This document shows, piece after piece, positions 51,244-60,994 of a stretch of DNA of 64,000 nucleotides (the first letter of the stretch is position 1; each line of letters starts with the position of its first letter). The notes under the pieces are model-generated. The model was not told the origin of the DNA. It worked only from the letters and a program-made list of their open reading frames with translations, and made no database searches. The DNA comes from an uncultured Isoptericola sp. (GTDB lineage: Bacteria > Actinomycetota > Actinomycetes > Actinomycetales > Cellulomonadaceae), in the NCBI GenBank assembly GCA_947497265.1, contig CANMFP010000013.1, positions 30,405 to 94,404 of the forward strand, given 5' to 3'. The translations under genes were made by a program, and so were the position numbers.

Positions 51244-52215
51244 ATGGACGTCGTCTCCGGGCTGCTCGACGGCCCTCGCGCGCGGGGTGCGTTCCTGCTG
51301 CGCAGCCACCTGCGGGCGCCCTGGGGCATGCGGATCGAGGACGAGGCGCCGCTGACCATCGTCCCCGTGCTGCACGGCTCGGCCTGGGTGGGACCCAGCG
51401 GTTCCGGCGACGACGGCGGCACCACGGTCCAGGCGGGCGACGTCGTCCTTCTTCGCGGGCCTGAGCACTACGTGGTCGCCGACACCCCTGCGACCGACCC
51501 GACCGTGGTCGTCGGACCGAGCGACGTCTGCCGCGCGATCGACGGCGGACCGTCTCCGATGACGGTGTTCGGCGTGCGGTCCTGGGGCAACGACCTCGAC
51601 GGCGAGACCGTCATCATCACCGGCACCTACCCGTTGGACGGAGCGGTCGGTCGCCGTCTCCTGCGCGTGCTGCCGCACCGCGTCGTCCTGCGGCGTGGCG
51701 ACGTGGACCCCACCCTGGTGGACCTGCTCGCCCGCGAGGTGGTGCAGGACCTGCCCGGTCAGGAGGCCGTGCTCGACCGCCTGCTCGACCTGCTGCTCAT
51801 CACCTGTCTGCGCGCCTGGCTGGACCACCCGCAGGGACCGGGCTGGTACCGCGCCGACGCCGACCCCGCCGTCGGCGTCGCGATGCGACTGATCCACCAC
51901 GACCCGGCCCGGCCGTGGACCGTCGAGACACTGGCGCGGGAGGTGGGGCTGTCCCGTGCGGCGTTCGCCCGGCGGTTCACGGAGCTGGTCGGTGAACCGC
52001 CCATGGCCTACCTGACCGGTTGGCGGCTCGACCTCGCCGCGGACATGCTGCTCGCCGACGACGGCGCCACGCTGACCTCCGTGGCCCGCGCGGTCGGTTA
52101 CGCCTCACCCTTTGCGCTGAGCGCCGCGTTCAAGCGGGTCCGTGGTGTGAGCCCGGCCGAGCACCGCCGTCGGACGACAGGTCAGCTCACCTCGGCGGCC
52201 ACCCAGACGAAATAG
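51244..52215 (+). CDS. AraC-family transcriptional regulator (cupin_6 type)
   Basis: 323 aa. An N-terminal cupin sensor (MDVVSGLLDGPRARGAFLLRSHLRAPWGMRIEDEAPLTIVPVLHG to about 190) and a C-terminal double helix-turn-helix (PWTVETLAREVGLSRAAFARRFTELVGEPPMAYLTGWRLDLAADML, then VARAVGYASPFALSAAFKRVRGVSPAEHRR). Such regulators usually control neighbouring oxidoreductase genes, here the divergent NmrA/DUF1772 pair. ATG 51244 is preferred to ATG 51196 for the family start and the TACGCT hexamer. Its 3' end overlaps the convergent cutA gene by 34 bases. Confidence 0.9.
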   Translation: MDVVSGLLDGPRARGAFLLRSHLRAPWGMRIEDEAPLTIVPVLHGSAWVGPSGSGDDGGTTVQAGDVVLLRGPEHYVVADTPATDPTVVVGPSDVCRAIDGGPSPMTVFGVRSWGNDLDGETVIITGTYPLDGAVGRRLLRVLPHRVVLRRGDVDPTLVDLLAREVVQDLPGQEAVLDRLLDLLLITCLRAWLDHPQGPGWYRADADPAVGVAMRLIHHDPARPWTVETLAREVGLSRAAFARRFTELVGEPPMAYLTGWRLDLAADMLLADDGATLTSVARAVGYASPFALSAAFKRVRGVSPAEHRRRTTGQLTSAATQTK

Positions 52216-52499
52216 TCGGGGTTGCCCCCGATCACCGGGACCCGCAGCACCTCGGGCACGTCGTAAGGATGGTGACCGGCGAGCCACTGTTCGAGCTCCG
52301 GGGCCCTCGCGGCCGTCGTCTTGAGCGTCAGCCGCCACTCAGCCTCCGTGGTCACGCTGCCGTCCCACCGGAAGCTGCTCGACACCGGTCCGTCGACCTG
52401 ACCGCAGGCCGCCAGCCGCGCGGCCACGGCCTCCCGTGCCAGGCGGCTCGCGCCGTCCTCGGTGTCGATCGTGGTGGTCACCTGCACGATGTCTTCCAT
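52182..52499 (-). CDS. cutA: CutA1-like divalent cation tolerance protein
   Basis: 105 aa. Small trimeric ferredoxin-like protein of disputed function (copper tolerance in E. coli). Family motifs are present: VQVTTTIDTEDGASRLAREAVAARLAACGQVDGPVSSSFRWDG, EWRLTLKTTAARAPELEQWLAGHHPYDVPEVLRVPV and DYFVWVAAEV. The last Cys is in the LAACGQ position normal for CutA. Confidence 0.92.
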   Translation of the reverse strand: MEDIVQVTTTIDTEDGASRLAREAVAARLAACGQVDGPVSSSFRWDGSVTTEAEWRLTLKTTAARAPELEQWLAGHHPYDVPEVLRVPVIGGNPDYFVWVAAEVS

Positions 52500-52539
52500 G
52501 GCTTCGACGGTAGCCCCGAGCCACCCGGGACGACCCTGG

Positions 52540-53823
52540 TCATCCTCGGCCGGTGAGCCGCCAGTTCGCCGCGGCCGAGGCCAGGACGACCCCGGCGGCG
52601 ACGAGGGGCACGGCCATCGCCGCCGAGGTGCCGAGCGTGTCGGCGAGCGCTCCGGTGGCGGCCGCCGCGATCGACTGGCCGAGGATGACCGCCGACCCGA
52701 GCATCGTCATGAGCGTGGTTCCCCGGCCGGCCGGGCTGCGCTCCGAGCCGAGCGAGTAGACCGTCACGAGGCTGGGCCCGATGCCGAGCCCGGCCACCAG
52801 CAGGCCCACGACCAGCATGCCGGTCGACGGCGCGACGGCCACGACAGCGGCCCCGACCAGCAGCACGACGGCGAAGACCAGCCAGCGCGAGCGCAGGCTG
52901 AACCGCACCGGGAAGGCGGAGACCGCGAGCGCCGAGACGACGGACCCGATCCCCATGAACCCGTAGAGCAGCCCGGCCCGCTCCGAGTGACCGGCGTCCC
53001 CGGTGTAGGCCGACATGGCCGTGAGCACGGAGCCGAAGAACAGGCCGACGCCGACGAACCCGGCGACGAGAACCAGCACACGTGGGCGCCACAGCTCGCG
53101 GGCCGGCGCCTGCGCCACCCGGCCCGGACCCGAGGCGGGCGCCGTGCGCGAGGTGGGCACCGCCGTCGGGCGGGCGCTGGCGTGCAGAGCAAACGCCCCG
53201 ACCGCGAGCGCGGTGAGCGCGGCGGCGGCGATCATCGGCGCGGCTGGCCCCAGCGTCGCGGCGAGCAGCCCGACCACGAAGGGGCCGACGACGAACACGA
53301 TCTCGTCGACCGCGGACTCGTACGACATCGTCCGGCTGAGGGCGGCAGGTCGTCGGGGCGCCGACAGGCGGGTGCGGATGACGCCGACGAGCCGGCTGCG
53401 CGACATCGGCGGGACCTGCGGCGAGGTGGCCCCGATGGCGAAGGCGATGGCAAGCACGGCGGCGTCGGGCACCGTCGCGTAGACGGCGGCGGTCAGGGCG
53501 AGCAGCAGCACGCTGTTGCCCGCGGCCGTCGCCAGGAGGACTCGGCGTTGGCCGGCACGGTCGGCCCATGCTCCGACGAGCGGCCCGATCGCGGCGCCAC
53601 CGAGGCCGACCATGCCCGACGTCGCGCCGCCGAGGGTCAGGGAGTCCCGACCCGCCACGACGAGGGTCAGCACGCCCACGACCATCATGGCGAAGGGCAG
53701 CCGCGCGACGAACGCGAGCGGGAAGTAGGTGCGGCCCATCACCTGGACCAGCGTGGGCTCCGCGTCGTCGAGGGGCTGCTCGGCGGTGGCACGGGGCTCA
53801 CCCCGATGGTGCGTCAAGGTCAT
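52540..53823 (-). CDS. MFS transporter
   Basis: 427 aa. Twelve hydrophobic segments with a hydrophilic linker at about 215-245. GPLVGAWADRAGQRRVLL is the loop signature between segments two and three; ALSRTMSYESAVDEIVFVVGPFVVG in the fifth region is seen in the putative sugar/drug exporters of actinobacteria. GGAGGAG about ten bases ahead of ATG 53823. The 193-base region upstream contains the promoter and the end of the TAP-type peptidase gene, both on this strand. Confidence 0.88.
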   Translation of the reverse strand: MTLTHHRGEPRATAEQPLDDAEPTLVQVMGRTYFPLAFVARLPFAMMVVGVLTLVVAGRDSLTLGGATSGMVGLGGAAIGPLVGAWADRAGQRRVLLATAAGNSVLLLALTAAVYATVPDAAVLAIAFAIGATSPQVPPMSRSRLVGVIRTRLSAPRRPAALSRTMSYESAVDEIVFVVGPFVVGLLAATLGPAAPMIAAAALTALAVGAFALHASARPTAVPTSRTAPASGPGRVAQAPARELWRPRVLVLVAGFVGVGLFFGSVLTAMSAYTGDAGHSERAGLLYGFMGIGSVVSALAVSAFPVRFSLRSRWLVFAVVLLVGAAVVAVAPSTGMLVVGLLVAGLGIGPSLVTVYSLGSERSPAGRGTTLMTMLGSAVILGQSIAAAATGALADTLGTSAAMAVPLVAAGVVLASAAANWRLTGRG

Positions 53824-54016
53824 GTTCGTCGGTCTCCTCCAGCGCGGCACAGCCGCACGATGCGTCGTGCCGCCGTTGGCGCGAGGAGCACCCGGTAGAT
53901 ACACAAGCCTGTCCAGATCGGTCTGCCGACCCGCCACGACGGTACACCGGGTCACGCGAGTGCGCAGTGACCTGCGTCGCCGTCGGTCACCGACCGGTCC
54001 GCGTGCTACCGGCCGC

Positions 54017-55723
54017 TCAGAGGCCCCACCAGGCGGACCGGCCGACCTCGGTACGCAGGTCCGCACGGTCGGAACGCTGCGGCACCGGGGCGAAGGGCTC
54101 GACGTCCTGCTCGCACGTCGCGCCGTCGTCCGCCTCGCCGTCCACGAGGTACCGGGCGATCGCCGCGTCCGCGCAGGTGCTCGCGCCGAGGGTGGTGTGC
54201 CCCCAGCCCTCGACGGTCATCACCCGCGCGTCGTCGTAGTGGGCCGCGTACGGCGCCGTGAAGTGGTACGGCGTGGCGGGGTCGTGGCGGGTGCCGATCA
54301 CCATGACCGGCGCCTGCGTGGTCTGCTCCCACGGACCGGTGTAGGCGTCCTCGTCGCGCAGGACCATCGGTGCGCACACCGCGCCGGTCCACCCGCGCAG
54401 GCGCCCGAAGTGCGGGTGCGCCTCGTCCAGGTCGTCGACATAGGCCGGGTACTGCCACAGCGACAGCGGCTCAGCGGTGTCCATGCACTGGGCGGCGAGC
54501 GCGTTGCCGATCGACGGGTAGTCCTCCACGATGCCGATCTCGCGCAGCAGGTCATCCAGCGACGGGCCGTGCATCCTGGCGGACGGCGGCTGTTCACCGA
54601 TGCCGGCGGCGACCGCGACCTGGGTGAACGCGAGCGACAGCTGCGGCCACGCCGAGGTGCCGTACATCGCCTGGAACGAGGTCGAGACCATCTGCCCGTA
54701 GGTGACGGGCAAGGTGTCACCGTCCCCGTCCGGCACCTCGACGGGCCCCTCGCGCAGCGTGGTGAAGACCTCTTCGGTGATCGTGGCTGGATCACCGAGC
54801 GCGGCCAGCGGGCACGCACCCGGTCCCGCCTCGGCGCACAACCGGTTGAACTCGGCGAACGTCTCGGTGGTGGCTTCCGCCTGCCCCAGGCGCGTGGCGA
54901 TCGGGTCGTCCGAGCCCTTCCCGGACCAGGCCACGGGGTCGATCGTGCCGTCGAGCACCAGGGCGCGCACCCGCTCCGGGAACAGCGCCGAGTAGGTGGC
55001 GCCGAGGATCGTGCCGTACGAGTAGCCGATGTACGTGAGCTGCTCGTCGCCCAGCGCCTGCCGCAGCACGTCCATGTCACGCGCCACGTTCGCCGTCGAC
55101 GCCGTCGCCAGGCGCTCGCCGGACACGACCTGGCAGCCGGTGGCGATCCGGGCGAACCCCGCGACGGTGCGGCGCTCCTCCGCGCGGGTGATCGGCATCT
55201 CCGGCAGCCGGGCGAGGAACTCCTGCTCCTGCTCCGCGTCGCGGAAGCACGTCACCGGGTCGGAGCCGCCGACGCCACGCGGGTCGAAGCCGATCAGGTC
55301 GAACCGGGCGCGGACCTCCGGGTCGGCCATGACCTCGCCCACGGCGTGCAGGTTCTCCACGCCGGGGCCGCCGGGGCCGCCGAAGTTGACCAGGGCGCTG
55401 CCGATCCGGTTCTCGGTGTCCGTGGCCGGCAGCCGGGTGAGCGCGATCGTGGTGGTGCGGCCGTGAGGTCGGTCGTAGTCGCTCGGGACCTCGACCTCGG
55501 CGCAGTCGAAGCCTGCGGTGTCGTCGCAGGGCTGCCAGTCGATCTTCGGCACGGGCGCGTCGACCTGCGTGGTGTCGGTCGGGGCGGCGGCCGGGGCGGC
55601 GCCGGCAGTTGCCGTGGCTGTGGCCGGGGCCGGGAGACCGGCGGCGAGCAGCGCACCGGCAGCCAGGGCGGTGACCGTGGTGGTGAAAGAACGGAGGCGG
55701 TGGGGCGTCATCGACCGATTCAT
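54017..55723 (-). CDS. Exported alpha/beta-hydrolase, tripeptidyl aminopeptidase (TAP) type
   Basis: 568 aa. A Sec-type signal peptide (about 1-42, ending ATATATAGA region). The mature enzyme has an N-terminal segment CDDTAGFDCAEVEVPSDYDRP, oxyanion NFGGPGGPGVENL, nucleophile YIGYSYGTILG, aspartate in VIGTRHDPATPYHFTAP and catalytic His in VEGWGHTTLGASTCAD, with the TAP-like C-terminal domain. Releases N-terminal tripeptides or acts as exported esterase in relatives such as Streptomyces SlpD/Tap. ATG 55723 chosen; upstream frame is non-coding. Confidence 0.9.
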   Translation of the reverse strand: MNRSMTPHRLRSFTTTVTALAAGALLAAGLPAPATATATAGAAPAAAPTDTTQVDAPVPKIDWQPCDDTAGFDCAEVEVPSDYDRPHGRTTTIALTRLPATDTENRIGSALVNFGGPGGPGVENLHAVGEVMADPEVRARFDLIGFDPRGVGGSDPVTCFRDAEQEQEFLARLPEMPITRAEERRTVAGFARIATGCQVVSGERLATASTANVARDMDVLRQALGDEQLTYIGYSYGTILGATYSALFPERVRALVLDGTIDPVAWSGKGSDDPIATRLGQAEATTETFAEFNRLCAEAGPGACPLAALGDPATITEEVFTTLREGPVEVPDGDGDTLPVTYGQMVSTSFQAMYGTSAWPQLSLAFTQVAVAAGIGEQPPSARMHGPSLDDLLREIGIVEDYPSIGNALAAQCMDTAEPLSLWQYPAYVDDLDEAHPHFGRLRGWTGAVCAPMVLRDEDAYTGPWEQTTQAPVMVIGTRHDPATPYHFTAPYAAHYDDARVMTVEGWGHTTLGASTCADAAIARYLVDGEADDGATCEQDVEPFAPVPQRSDRADLRTEVGRSAWWGL

Positions 55724-55877
55724 CGCACACCACCATGCAGGACGGTTGCTCCGGGCGCCACCCCTGCTCGGCCTCTCGTGGCCAAGACCAGGGGCCTCTC
55801 GGGGTGACACCCCATAGCCACTGGCGCGTGCCGCCACCTTGACTGGTGAGCAGTCATACCGAGGGGACGTACGCACC

Positions 55878-56594
55878 GTGGAGCTGTTGAACCACATCGA
55901 GGCCTTCGCCGTGCAGCTGGGCGACTCCCCCTGGCTGCTCGCCGTCGTGCTCGTGCTAGCGGTGATCGATGGTGTGTTCCCTCCGATCCCCAGCGAGACG
56001 GTGCTCATCACCGCCGCGGTGCTCTCCGCCGCGGGGACCGGCCCGCACCTGCTGCTGCTCGTGCTGGCCGCGGCTGGCGGCGCACTGCTCGGAGACCTGC
56101 TCGCCTTCACGCTCGGCCGCCGCGTCCCGCTGCGCAGGATCCCCGGGCTGCGCGGCGCGCGCGGGCAGCGCATGCTCGCCCGCGCGGGTGCGGCGCTCGA
56201 CCGGCGAGGAGCCACACTCGTCATCGTCGGCCGGTTCGTCCCCGTGGGCCGCGTCGGGGTGAACGTGAGCGCGGGCGTCCTGGGGTACTCACCCGCCAGG
56301 TTCACGCTGGCGGCCGGTCTGGCGGCCGTCCTCTGGTCGGCCTACAACGCCACCATCGCCGTCGGCGCCCACTGGCTGCTGGGCAGCAGCCCGCTGCTCG
56401 CCATCGCGGTGGGCATGGTCTCCGCGTTGCTGCTCGGCCTCGCCCTCGAGGCGGCGATGCGCCGCATGGAGAGCAGGCGAGCGGCCCGTGACGCCGGCGC
56501 CGGCGGCGACCGCGACGGGCACTCCGCCGCGGCGCCACCGGCCCGTCGTCACGCTCCCGTCAGTCGGTCACCTCGAACGTCAGCGTGTCCGTGA
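55878..56594 (+). CDS. DedA-family membrane protein
   Basis: 238 aa. Four to five membrane segments. DedA marks: VIDGVFPPIPSETVLITAAVLSA, LGDLLAFTLGRRV, and VIVGRFVPVGRVGVNVSAGVLGYSPARF with the conserved Arg and Gly of the re-entrant loop. Relatives flip polyprenyl or phospholipids. GTG 55878 follows a GAGGGGA ribosome site. Its last 35 bases overlap the convergent phosphoesterase gene. Confidence 0.9.
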   Translation: MELLNHIEAFAVQLGDSPWLLAVVLVLAVIDGVFPPIPSETVLITAAVLSAAGTGPHLLLLVLAAAGGALLGDLLAFTLGRRVPLRRIPGLRGARGQRMLARAGAALDRRGATLVIVGRFVPVGRVGVNVSAGVLGYSPARFTLAAGLAAVLWSAYNATIAVGAHWLLGSSPLLAIAVGMVSALLLGLALEAAMRRMESRRAARDAGAGGDRDGHSAAAPPARRHAPVSRSPRTSACP

Positions 56595-58368
56595 ACTGGC
56601 GTCCGTGGACGTCGGTGGCGGTCACCTCGGCGGTGTGCTCCCCGGACGCCAGGTCCGCGGGCAGCTCGAGGCGCCACAGGTGCATGGAACGCTCCGCGAC
56701 GCTGCCGCCGTGCACCAGCTGCTGCTGGACGGCCACCGGGTCGGACCACTCGGCGCCGATCTTCTGCCCCTCGCCCTGCATGGGCTGGGTGCGCACCGCC
56801 TCCACGGGCTCCCGGCCGTCGATCGTCGCGGTGACGGTCGAGCCCGTGCCGCCCATCCAGAAGTTGGTGGTCAGCCACGTGGTCCCCGCCAGGTCCGCCG
56901 GCGACACGACGAGCGGGTCGGTGTACTCCGGCGCCGAGCCGACGGCGGAGCGGTGGGCGGCGAACCATTCGCGGTAGCGGGGCGTGTTCACGCCGAGCGC
57001 CATCTGGTGCGACTCGTCCGCGCCGCGGACGGTGAAGCGCTCCTGGACCCGGTGGCCCTTGATGTCCAGGGTGAGCACGCCGGGCTGACCGCCGTCGCGC
57101 TGGAGCGCCGTCGGGTAGCCCTGCGGCAGCAGGTCGCCGGAGTACCAGTCGCCGGAGATCGCTCCCGCGGTGATGTGCGGGAACGGCAGCTCGTCGACGC
57201 CCATGACCTCGGACCAGCCCTCCAGGCTGTCGCCCTCGCGGAGGTTCTCGAGGCTGTGGGTGTGGCCGCCCAGGGCGATGGCCCTGCGCCCTTCCAACAG
57301 CTCGTAGATCTCCTCGACCTGTGCTACTTGGTGCTTGCTGCTGCCCTGGTCGGCGTAGTCGAGGAGCGGGATGTGCGCGGCGATGACGACGAGCTTGTGC
57401 CGCGGCACCTGCGCGAGGTCGTTGCGCAGCCATTCGAGCTGACGCTCGTCGAGGGCGCCGGTGTACGAGCTGCCCACCGGGTACTCGACGGTGTTCAGAG
57501 CGACGACGTGCGCCCGGCCCACGTCGTAGGAGTAGTACTCGGGCCCGATGTGGGCCCGGTACGTGTCGAAGGTGTGCTCGCTGCTCGTGGCGTCGTAGTC
57601 CAGGTCGTGGTTGCCGGGCAGGAACCTCGCCGGGCCGTTGAGCATGCCCACGAGCTCGCGCGTCTGCGGGTACAGCGAGAGGTCGTCCCCGACGACGTCG
57701 CCGATGAACAGCGCGCCGCACCCGGTGTAGTCGGTCCGCGCGGCGAGGTCGGTGAAGGCACCGTTCCGGGCGTACTCCACCTCGTCCTGGTTGTAGGTCT
57801 GGATGTCGCCACCGATGAGGCAGTGCTGGTCGGCGGTCCTGGTGGCCTTGCTCTTGGCGAGCGGAAAGTTCACGGCCTCCGGCAGCGGACCGGTCGGTTC
57901 CAGGCCGCCGTAGCGCAGCTCCGGCGAGCCCTCGGGCAGGTGGTGGTAGAAGAACTGGGCGACGTTGTCGTCGTCCACCGGCACCTGGTAGCCGCGCGGC
58001 TGGGTGACGGAGACCGTCATGTTGTCGAACGCCGGGAGCTCGTAGCGGCCTCGGCGGTCCGTCGTCGTGACGTCGCGACCGTTGGTGACGGTGACGCCGC
58101 GCAGCCCGCGCTCCTTGCGGTCCTGCACGGAGTCCTGGTCCTTGTCGACGAAGACGACACCGTCGATGGTCTGCTGGTCCTCGGCGGGTCCGGCGACGAC
58201 GTCGACGGAGCCCCGGTAGGCAGACTCGGCCCAGGGGCGGTCGTGCGCTCCGGGTGCGGCGGTGGCGGACGGGAGCAGCGTGCCGGTGAGGACGAGCGCG
58301 AGCCCGCCGCCGGTCAGTGCGAGCATCCGGGTCGAGAGGGTGGTCGATCGGCTGGCAGTAGATCTCAC
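56560..58368 (-). CDS. Exported calcineurin-like metallophosphoesterase
   Basis: 602 aa. Signal peptide (about 1-38); a N-terminal beta-domain similar to metallophosphatase N domains (GVVFVDKDQDSVQDRKERGLRGVTVTNGRDVTTTD); catalytic domain with IGGDIQTYN, FIGDVVGDD, PGNHDLD, AAHIPLLD and GGHTHS, the five metal-binding motifs; and a C-terminal beta domain (about 460-602). Resembles exported phosphoesterases of lipopolymer or nucleotide type; substrate unknown. GTG 58368 follows AGGAGAA. It is divergent from the GH43 gene. Confidence 0.9.
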   Translation of the reverse strand: MRSTASRSTTLSTRMLALTGGGLALVLTGTLLPSATAAPGAHDRPWAESAYRGSVDVVAGPAEDQQTIDGVVFVDKDQDSVQDRKERGLRGVTVTNGRDVTTTDRRGRYELPAFDNMTVSVTQPRGYQVPVDDDNVAQFFYHHLPEGSPELRYGGLEPTGPLPEAVNFPLAKSKATRTADQHCLIGGDIQTYNQDEVEYARNGAFTDLAARTDYTGCGALFIGDVVGDDLSLYPQTRELVGMLNGPARFLPGNHDLDYDATSSEHTFDTYRAHIGPEYYSYDVGRAHVVALNTVEYPVGSSYTGALDERQLEWLRNDLAQVPRHKLVVIAAHIPLLDYADQGSSKHQVAQVEEIYELLEGRRAIALGGHTHSLENLREGDSLEGWSEVMGVDELPFPHITAGAISGDWYSGDLLPQGYPTALQRDGGQPGVLTLDIKGHRVQERFTVRGADESHQMALGVNTPRYREWFAAHRSAVGSAPEYTDPLVVSPADLAGTTWLTTNFWMGGTGSTVTATIDGREPVEAVRTQPMQGEGQKIGAEWSDPVAVQQQLVHGGSVAERSMHLWRLELPADLASGEHTAEVTATDVHGRQFTDTLTFEVTD

Positions 58369-58382
58369 TGAGGTTCTCCTGT

Positions 58383-58421
58383 CGTGATCGTGGGCCGGCC
58401 TCCTGCCGACCCGCGATCACG
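58383..58421. promoter_or_regulatory. Inverted repeat in the phosphoesterase leader
   Basis: CGTGATCG (58383-58390) and CGATCACG (58414-58421) are perfect 8-base inverted arms 23 bases apart, immediately upstream of the phosphoesterase ribosome site. Could be two operator half sites or a leader hairpin. Confidence 0.4.
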
Positions 58422-58532
58422 TTGACAACCGAGCGTGAAGACCGGCTGACCTGGCCACGACGGCTCGACGAACTCCATGCGTCGCCGGGGCAACCATCCG
58501 TGGCCGCGAGGAGCAGATGTACACTCCACTTC

Positions 58533-58544
58533 TACATCGATGTA
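58533..58544. promoter_or_regulatory. LacI-type operator before the GH43 gene
   Basis: TACATCGATGTA is a 12-base perfect palindrome with a central CG, as bound by LacI-family sugar regulators. It stands 50 bases before the GH43 start and just downstream of TACACT (58520-58525), a possible -10. The AT content of this piece contrasts with the surroundings. Confidence 0.65.
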
Positions 58545-58594
58545 ACACCGGGACCGACGACGGACCGTTCGACGACGAACACCGAGGAGCCACC

Positions 58595-60994
58595 ATGACC
58601 AGCCGCTGGTCACGCCGCATCGCCACACTCGCCGCCGCCTGCCTGACCCTGCCGCTGGCCGCCGCCACCGCCGGATCGGCCGGCGCGGCCCCACCCACCC
58701 CGGCCGACCCGCCACCGCCCGTCTTCGTCGACGCCGAGACCCACGACCCGTCCCTGGTCAGCGTGGGCGACGAGCACTGGGTCTTCGGCTCGCACCTGGC
58801 CGCCGCCACGACCGAGGACTTCGTGCAGTGGGAGCAGGCGGCCAACCTCGTCACGCCGCAGAACCCGCTGTTCGACGACGTCACCACCGAGCTCGCGGAG
58901 ACGTTCGAGTGGGCGGAGTCCGACACCCTGTGGGCCGCCGACGTCATCCAGCTCGAGGCCGACGGCAAGTTCTACATGTACTACAACGCCTGCGAGGGCA
59001 GCTCGCCGCGCAGCGCGCTCGGCGTCGCGGTGGCGGACAGCGTCGACGGCCCCTACGAGGACCTCGGCATCCTGCTGCGGTCCGGGCACCGCGACGGCGA
59101 GGGGCCCAGCGAGGACGGCACCCCCTACGACGCTCTGGTGCACCCGAACGCCGTCGACCCCGACGTCTTCTACGACGCCGACGGCAACCTCTGGATGGTC
59201 TACGGGTCGTTCTCGGGCGGCATCTTCATCCTGGAGCTGGACCCGGGCACCGGCCTCCCGCTGCCCGACCAGGGCTACGGCACGCACCTGACCGGCGGCA
59301 ACCACAGCCGCATCGAGGGCCCCGCCATGATGTACAGCCCCGAGACGGAGCACTACTACCTGTTCACCTCGTTCGGCGGGCTGGGCGCCACCGAGGGCTA
59401 CAACATGCGCGTGATGCGCTCGCCGAATCCCGACGGACCCTTCGTCGACGCCGCGGGCCACGACATGCGCGAGGTCCGCTCGAACCCCGACCTGCCGATC
59501 TTCGACGACGCCACCATCGAGCCGTACGGCGTCAAGCTGATGGGCAGCTACCAGTTCCAGCGAGAGGTCGGCGCGCCGGGCACCGGCATCGGCGACGGCA
59601 AGGTCTCCCCCGGTCACAACACCACGTACGTCGACCCCGAGACCGGCGAGATGCTGCTGATCTTCCACAGCCGCTTCCCCGAGCAGGGCGAGCGGCACCA
59701 GATCCGCGTGCACGAGATGTCGATGAACGCCGAGGGGTGGCCCGTCGTCGCTCCCTACCGGTACGCCGGCGGCAACGACACCTCGAAGTTCGTGCGCAAG
59801 CAGCTCGTCGGCGACTACCGGTTCATCGAGCACGACAAGACCATCAGCCCCGAGATCCGCCGGGCGACCACCGTCACGCTGAACCAGAACGGCACCGTCA
59901 CCGGCGCCGTCGACGGCCGCTGGCGCCAGTACCAGAAGAACCGCCTGCACCTGACCATCGACGGCGAGGCCTACGACGGCGCCGTCACCCGCGAGTGGGA
60001 CCCCACCGGCGAGCGGTGGGTCACGACGTTCAGCGTGGTCGGGACCGAGGGCGTGCCGTTGTGGGGAAGCGCCCTGGCACCCCTCAGCGACCAGGAGATC
60101 GTCGACGCGGTCGCCACGGACCTCACTCTGCCGGGCACCGGCTCGGTGGTCGCGGACCTCGACCTGCCGACCGTCGGCACCCATGGTGCGTCGATCGCCT
60201 GGACGTCCAGCGACGAGTCGGTCGTCACCGCCGACGGCACGGTCACCCGGCCGTCCGAGCAGGACGCCATCGTCACCCTGACCGCCACGATCACCAGCGG
60301 CGACGCGACCGCGGCGTCGACCTTCGACCTCACCGTGCCGGTGCTGCCGGCACCCGGTCTGGTCGCCCGCTACGCCTTCGACGGCGACCTGACGGCTACG
60401 GGCGGCGCCTCGGCAGGCACCGTCACGGGCGACCGCGTCGACTCCGTCGGCGGCCAGGTCTCCTTCACCGAGGGCGTGCACGGCGACGCGGTCCACCTGG
60501 ACGGTTCCAGCGGGGTGCGTCTGCCGGACGGGCTGCTCTCCGGGCAGGACTACTCGGTGAGCCTGTGGCTGCGCCCGGAACGGCTGACCGACTTCACGAC
60601 GGCGTTCTTCGGCGCCCGCGACGACGTCAACTGGCTGAGCCTCGTGCCGTCCGGCTGGGACGAGCACCGCACGATGCTCTGGGCGGGCTCGACCACCTAC
60701 TACGACGGCCTGACCGGGACGCAGATCCCGACCGACACCTGGTCGCACCTGGCCTTCACCGTCGAGACCGGCGGTGCGGTGACGGTCTACCTGGACGGCG
60801 TGGCGGTGCACACCGGGACCGGGTTCCCGGACGTGTTCACCACCGACGACGGCGTCTTCGCCCTCGGCGTCAACTGGTGGGACACGCCGTTCCAGGGTGA
60901 CGTGGACGACCTGCAGGTCTACCAGGGTGCCCTCACGGCCGACCAGGTCGCCACCGTCGCGGACGGACAGGTCGCGGACCTCACCTCGCCCTGA
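58595..60994 (+). CDS. Secreted GH43-family glycoside hydrolase (arabinanase/xylosidase-like) with LamG domain
   Basis: 799 aa. Signal peptide (1-31). Five-bladed propeller domain of GH43 with base Asp51 in THDPSL, pKa-modulating Asp188 in VDPDVFYD and acid Glu241 in RIEGPAMMY. These are the three catalytic residues of arabinan- and xylan-degrading GH43 enzymes. A beta-sandwich follows (about 395-490), then an atrophied bacterial Ig domain (about 500-585) and a concanavalin-like LamG domain (about 590-799; LVARYAFDGDL to VDDLQVYQGALTADQ) that may bind carbohydrate. The LacI-type operator just upstream suggests induction by sugar. ATG 58595 follows GGAGCC. Overlaps the next gene's end by 14 bases. 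Confidence 0.92.
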   Translation: MTSRWSRRIATLAAACLTLPLAAATAGSAGAAPPTPADPPPPVFVDAETHDPSLVSVGDEHWVFGSHLAAATTEDFVQWEQAANLVTPQNPLFDDVTTELAETFEWAESDTLWAADVIQLEADGKFYMYYNACEGSSPRSALGVAVADSVDGPYEDLGILLRSGHRDGEGPSEDGTPYDALVHPNAVDPDVFYDADGNLWMVYGSFSGGIFILELDPGTGLPLPDQGYGTHLTGGNHSRIEGPAMMYSPETEHYYLFTSFGGLGATEGYNMRVMRSPNPDGPFVDAAGHDMREVRSNPDLPIFDDATIEPYGVKLMGSYQFQREVGAPGTGIGDGKVSPGHNTTYVDPETGEMLLIFHSRFPEQGERHQIRVHEMSMNAEGWPVVAPYRYAGGNDTSKFVRKQLVGDYRFIEHDKTISPEIRRATTVTLNQNGTVTGAVDGRWRQYQKNRLHLTIDGEAYDGAVTREWDPTGERWVTTFSVVGTEGVPLWGSALAPLSDQEIVDAVATDLTLPGTGSVVADLDLPTVGTHGASIAWTSSDESVVTADGTVTRPSEQDAIVTLTATITSGDATAASTFDLTVPVLPAPGLVARYAFDGDLTATGGASAGTVTGDRVDSVGGQVSFTEGVHGDAVHLDGSSGVRLPDGLLSGQDYSVSLWLRPERLTDFTTAFFGARDDVNWLSLVPSGWDEHRTMLWAGSTTYYDGLTGTQIPTDTWSHLAFTVETGGAVTVYLDGVAVHTGTGFPDVFTTDDGVFALGVNWWDTPFQGDVDDLQVYQGALTADQVATVADGQVADLTSP

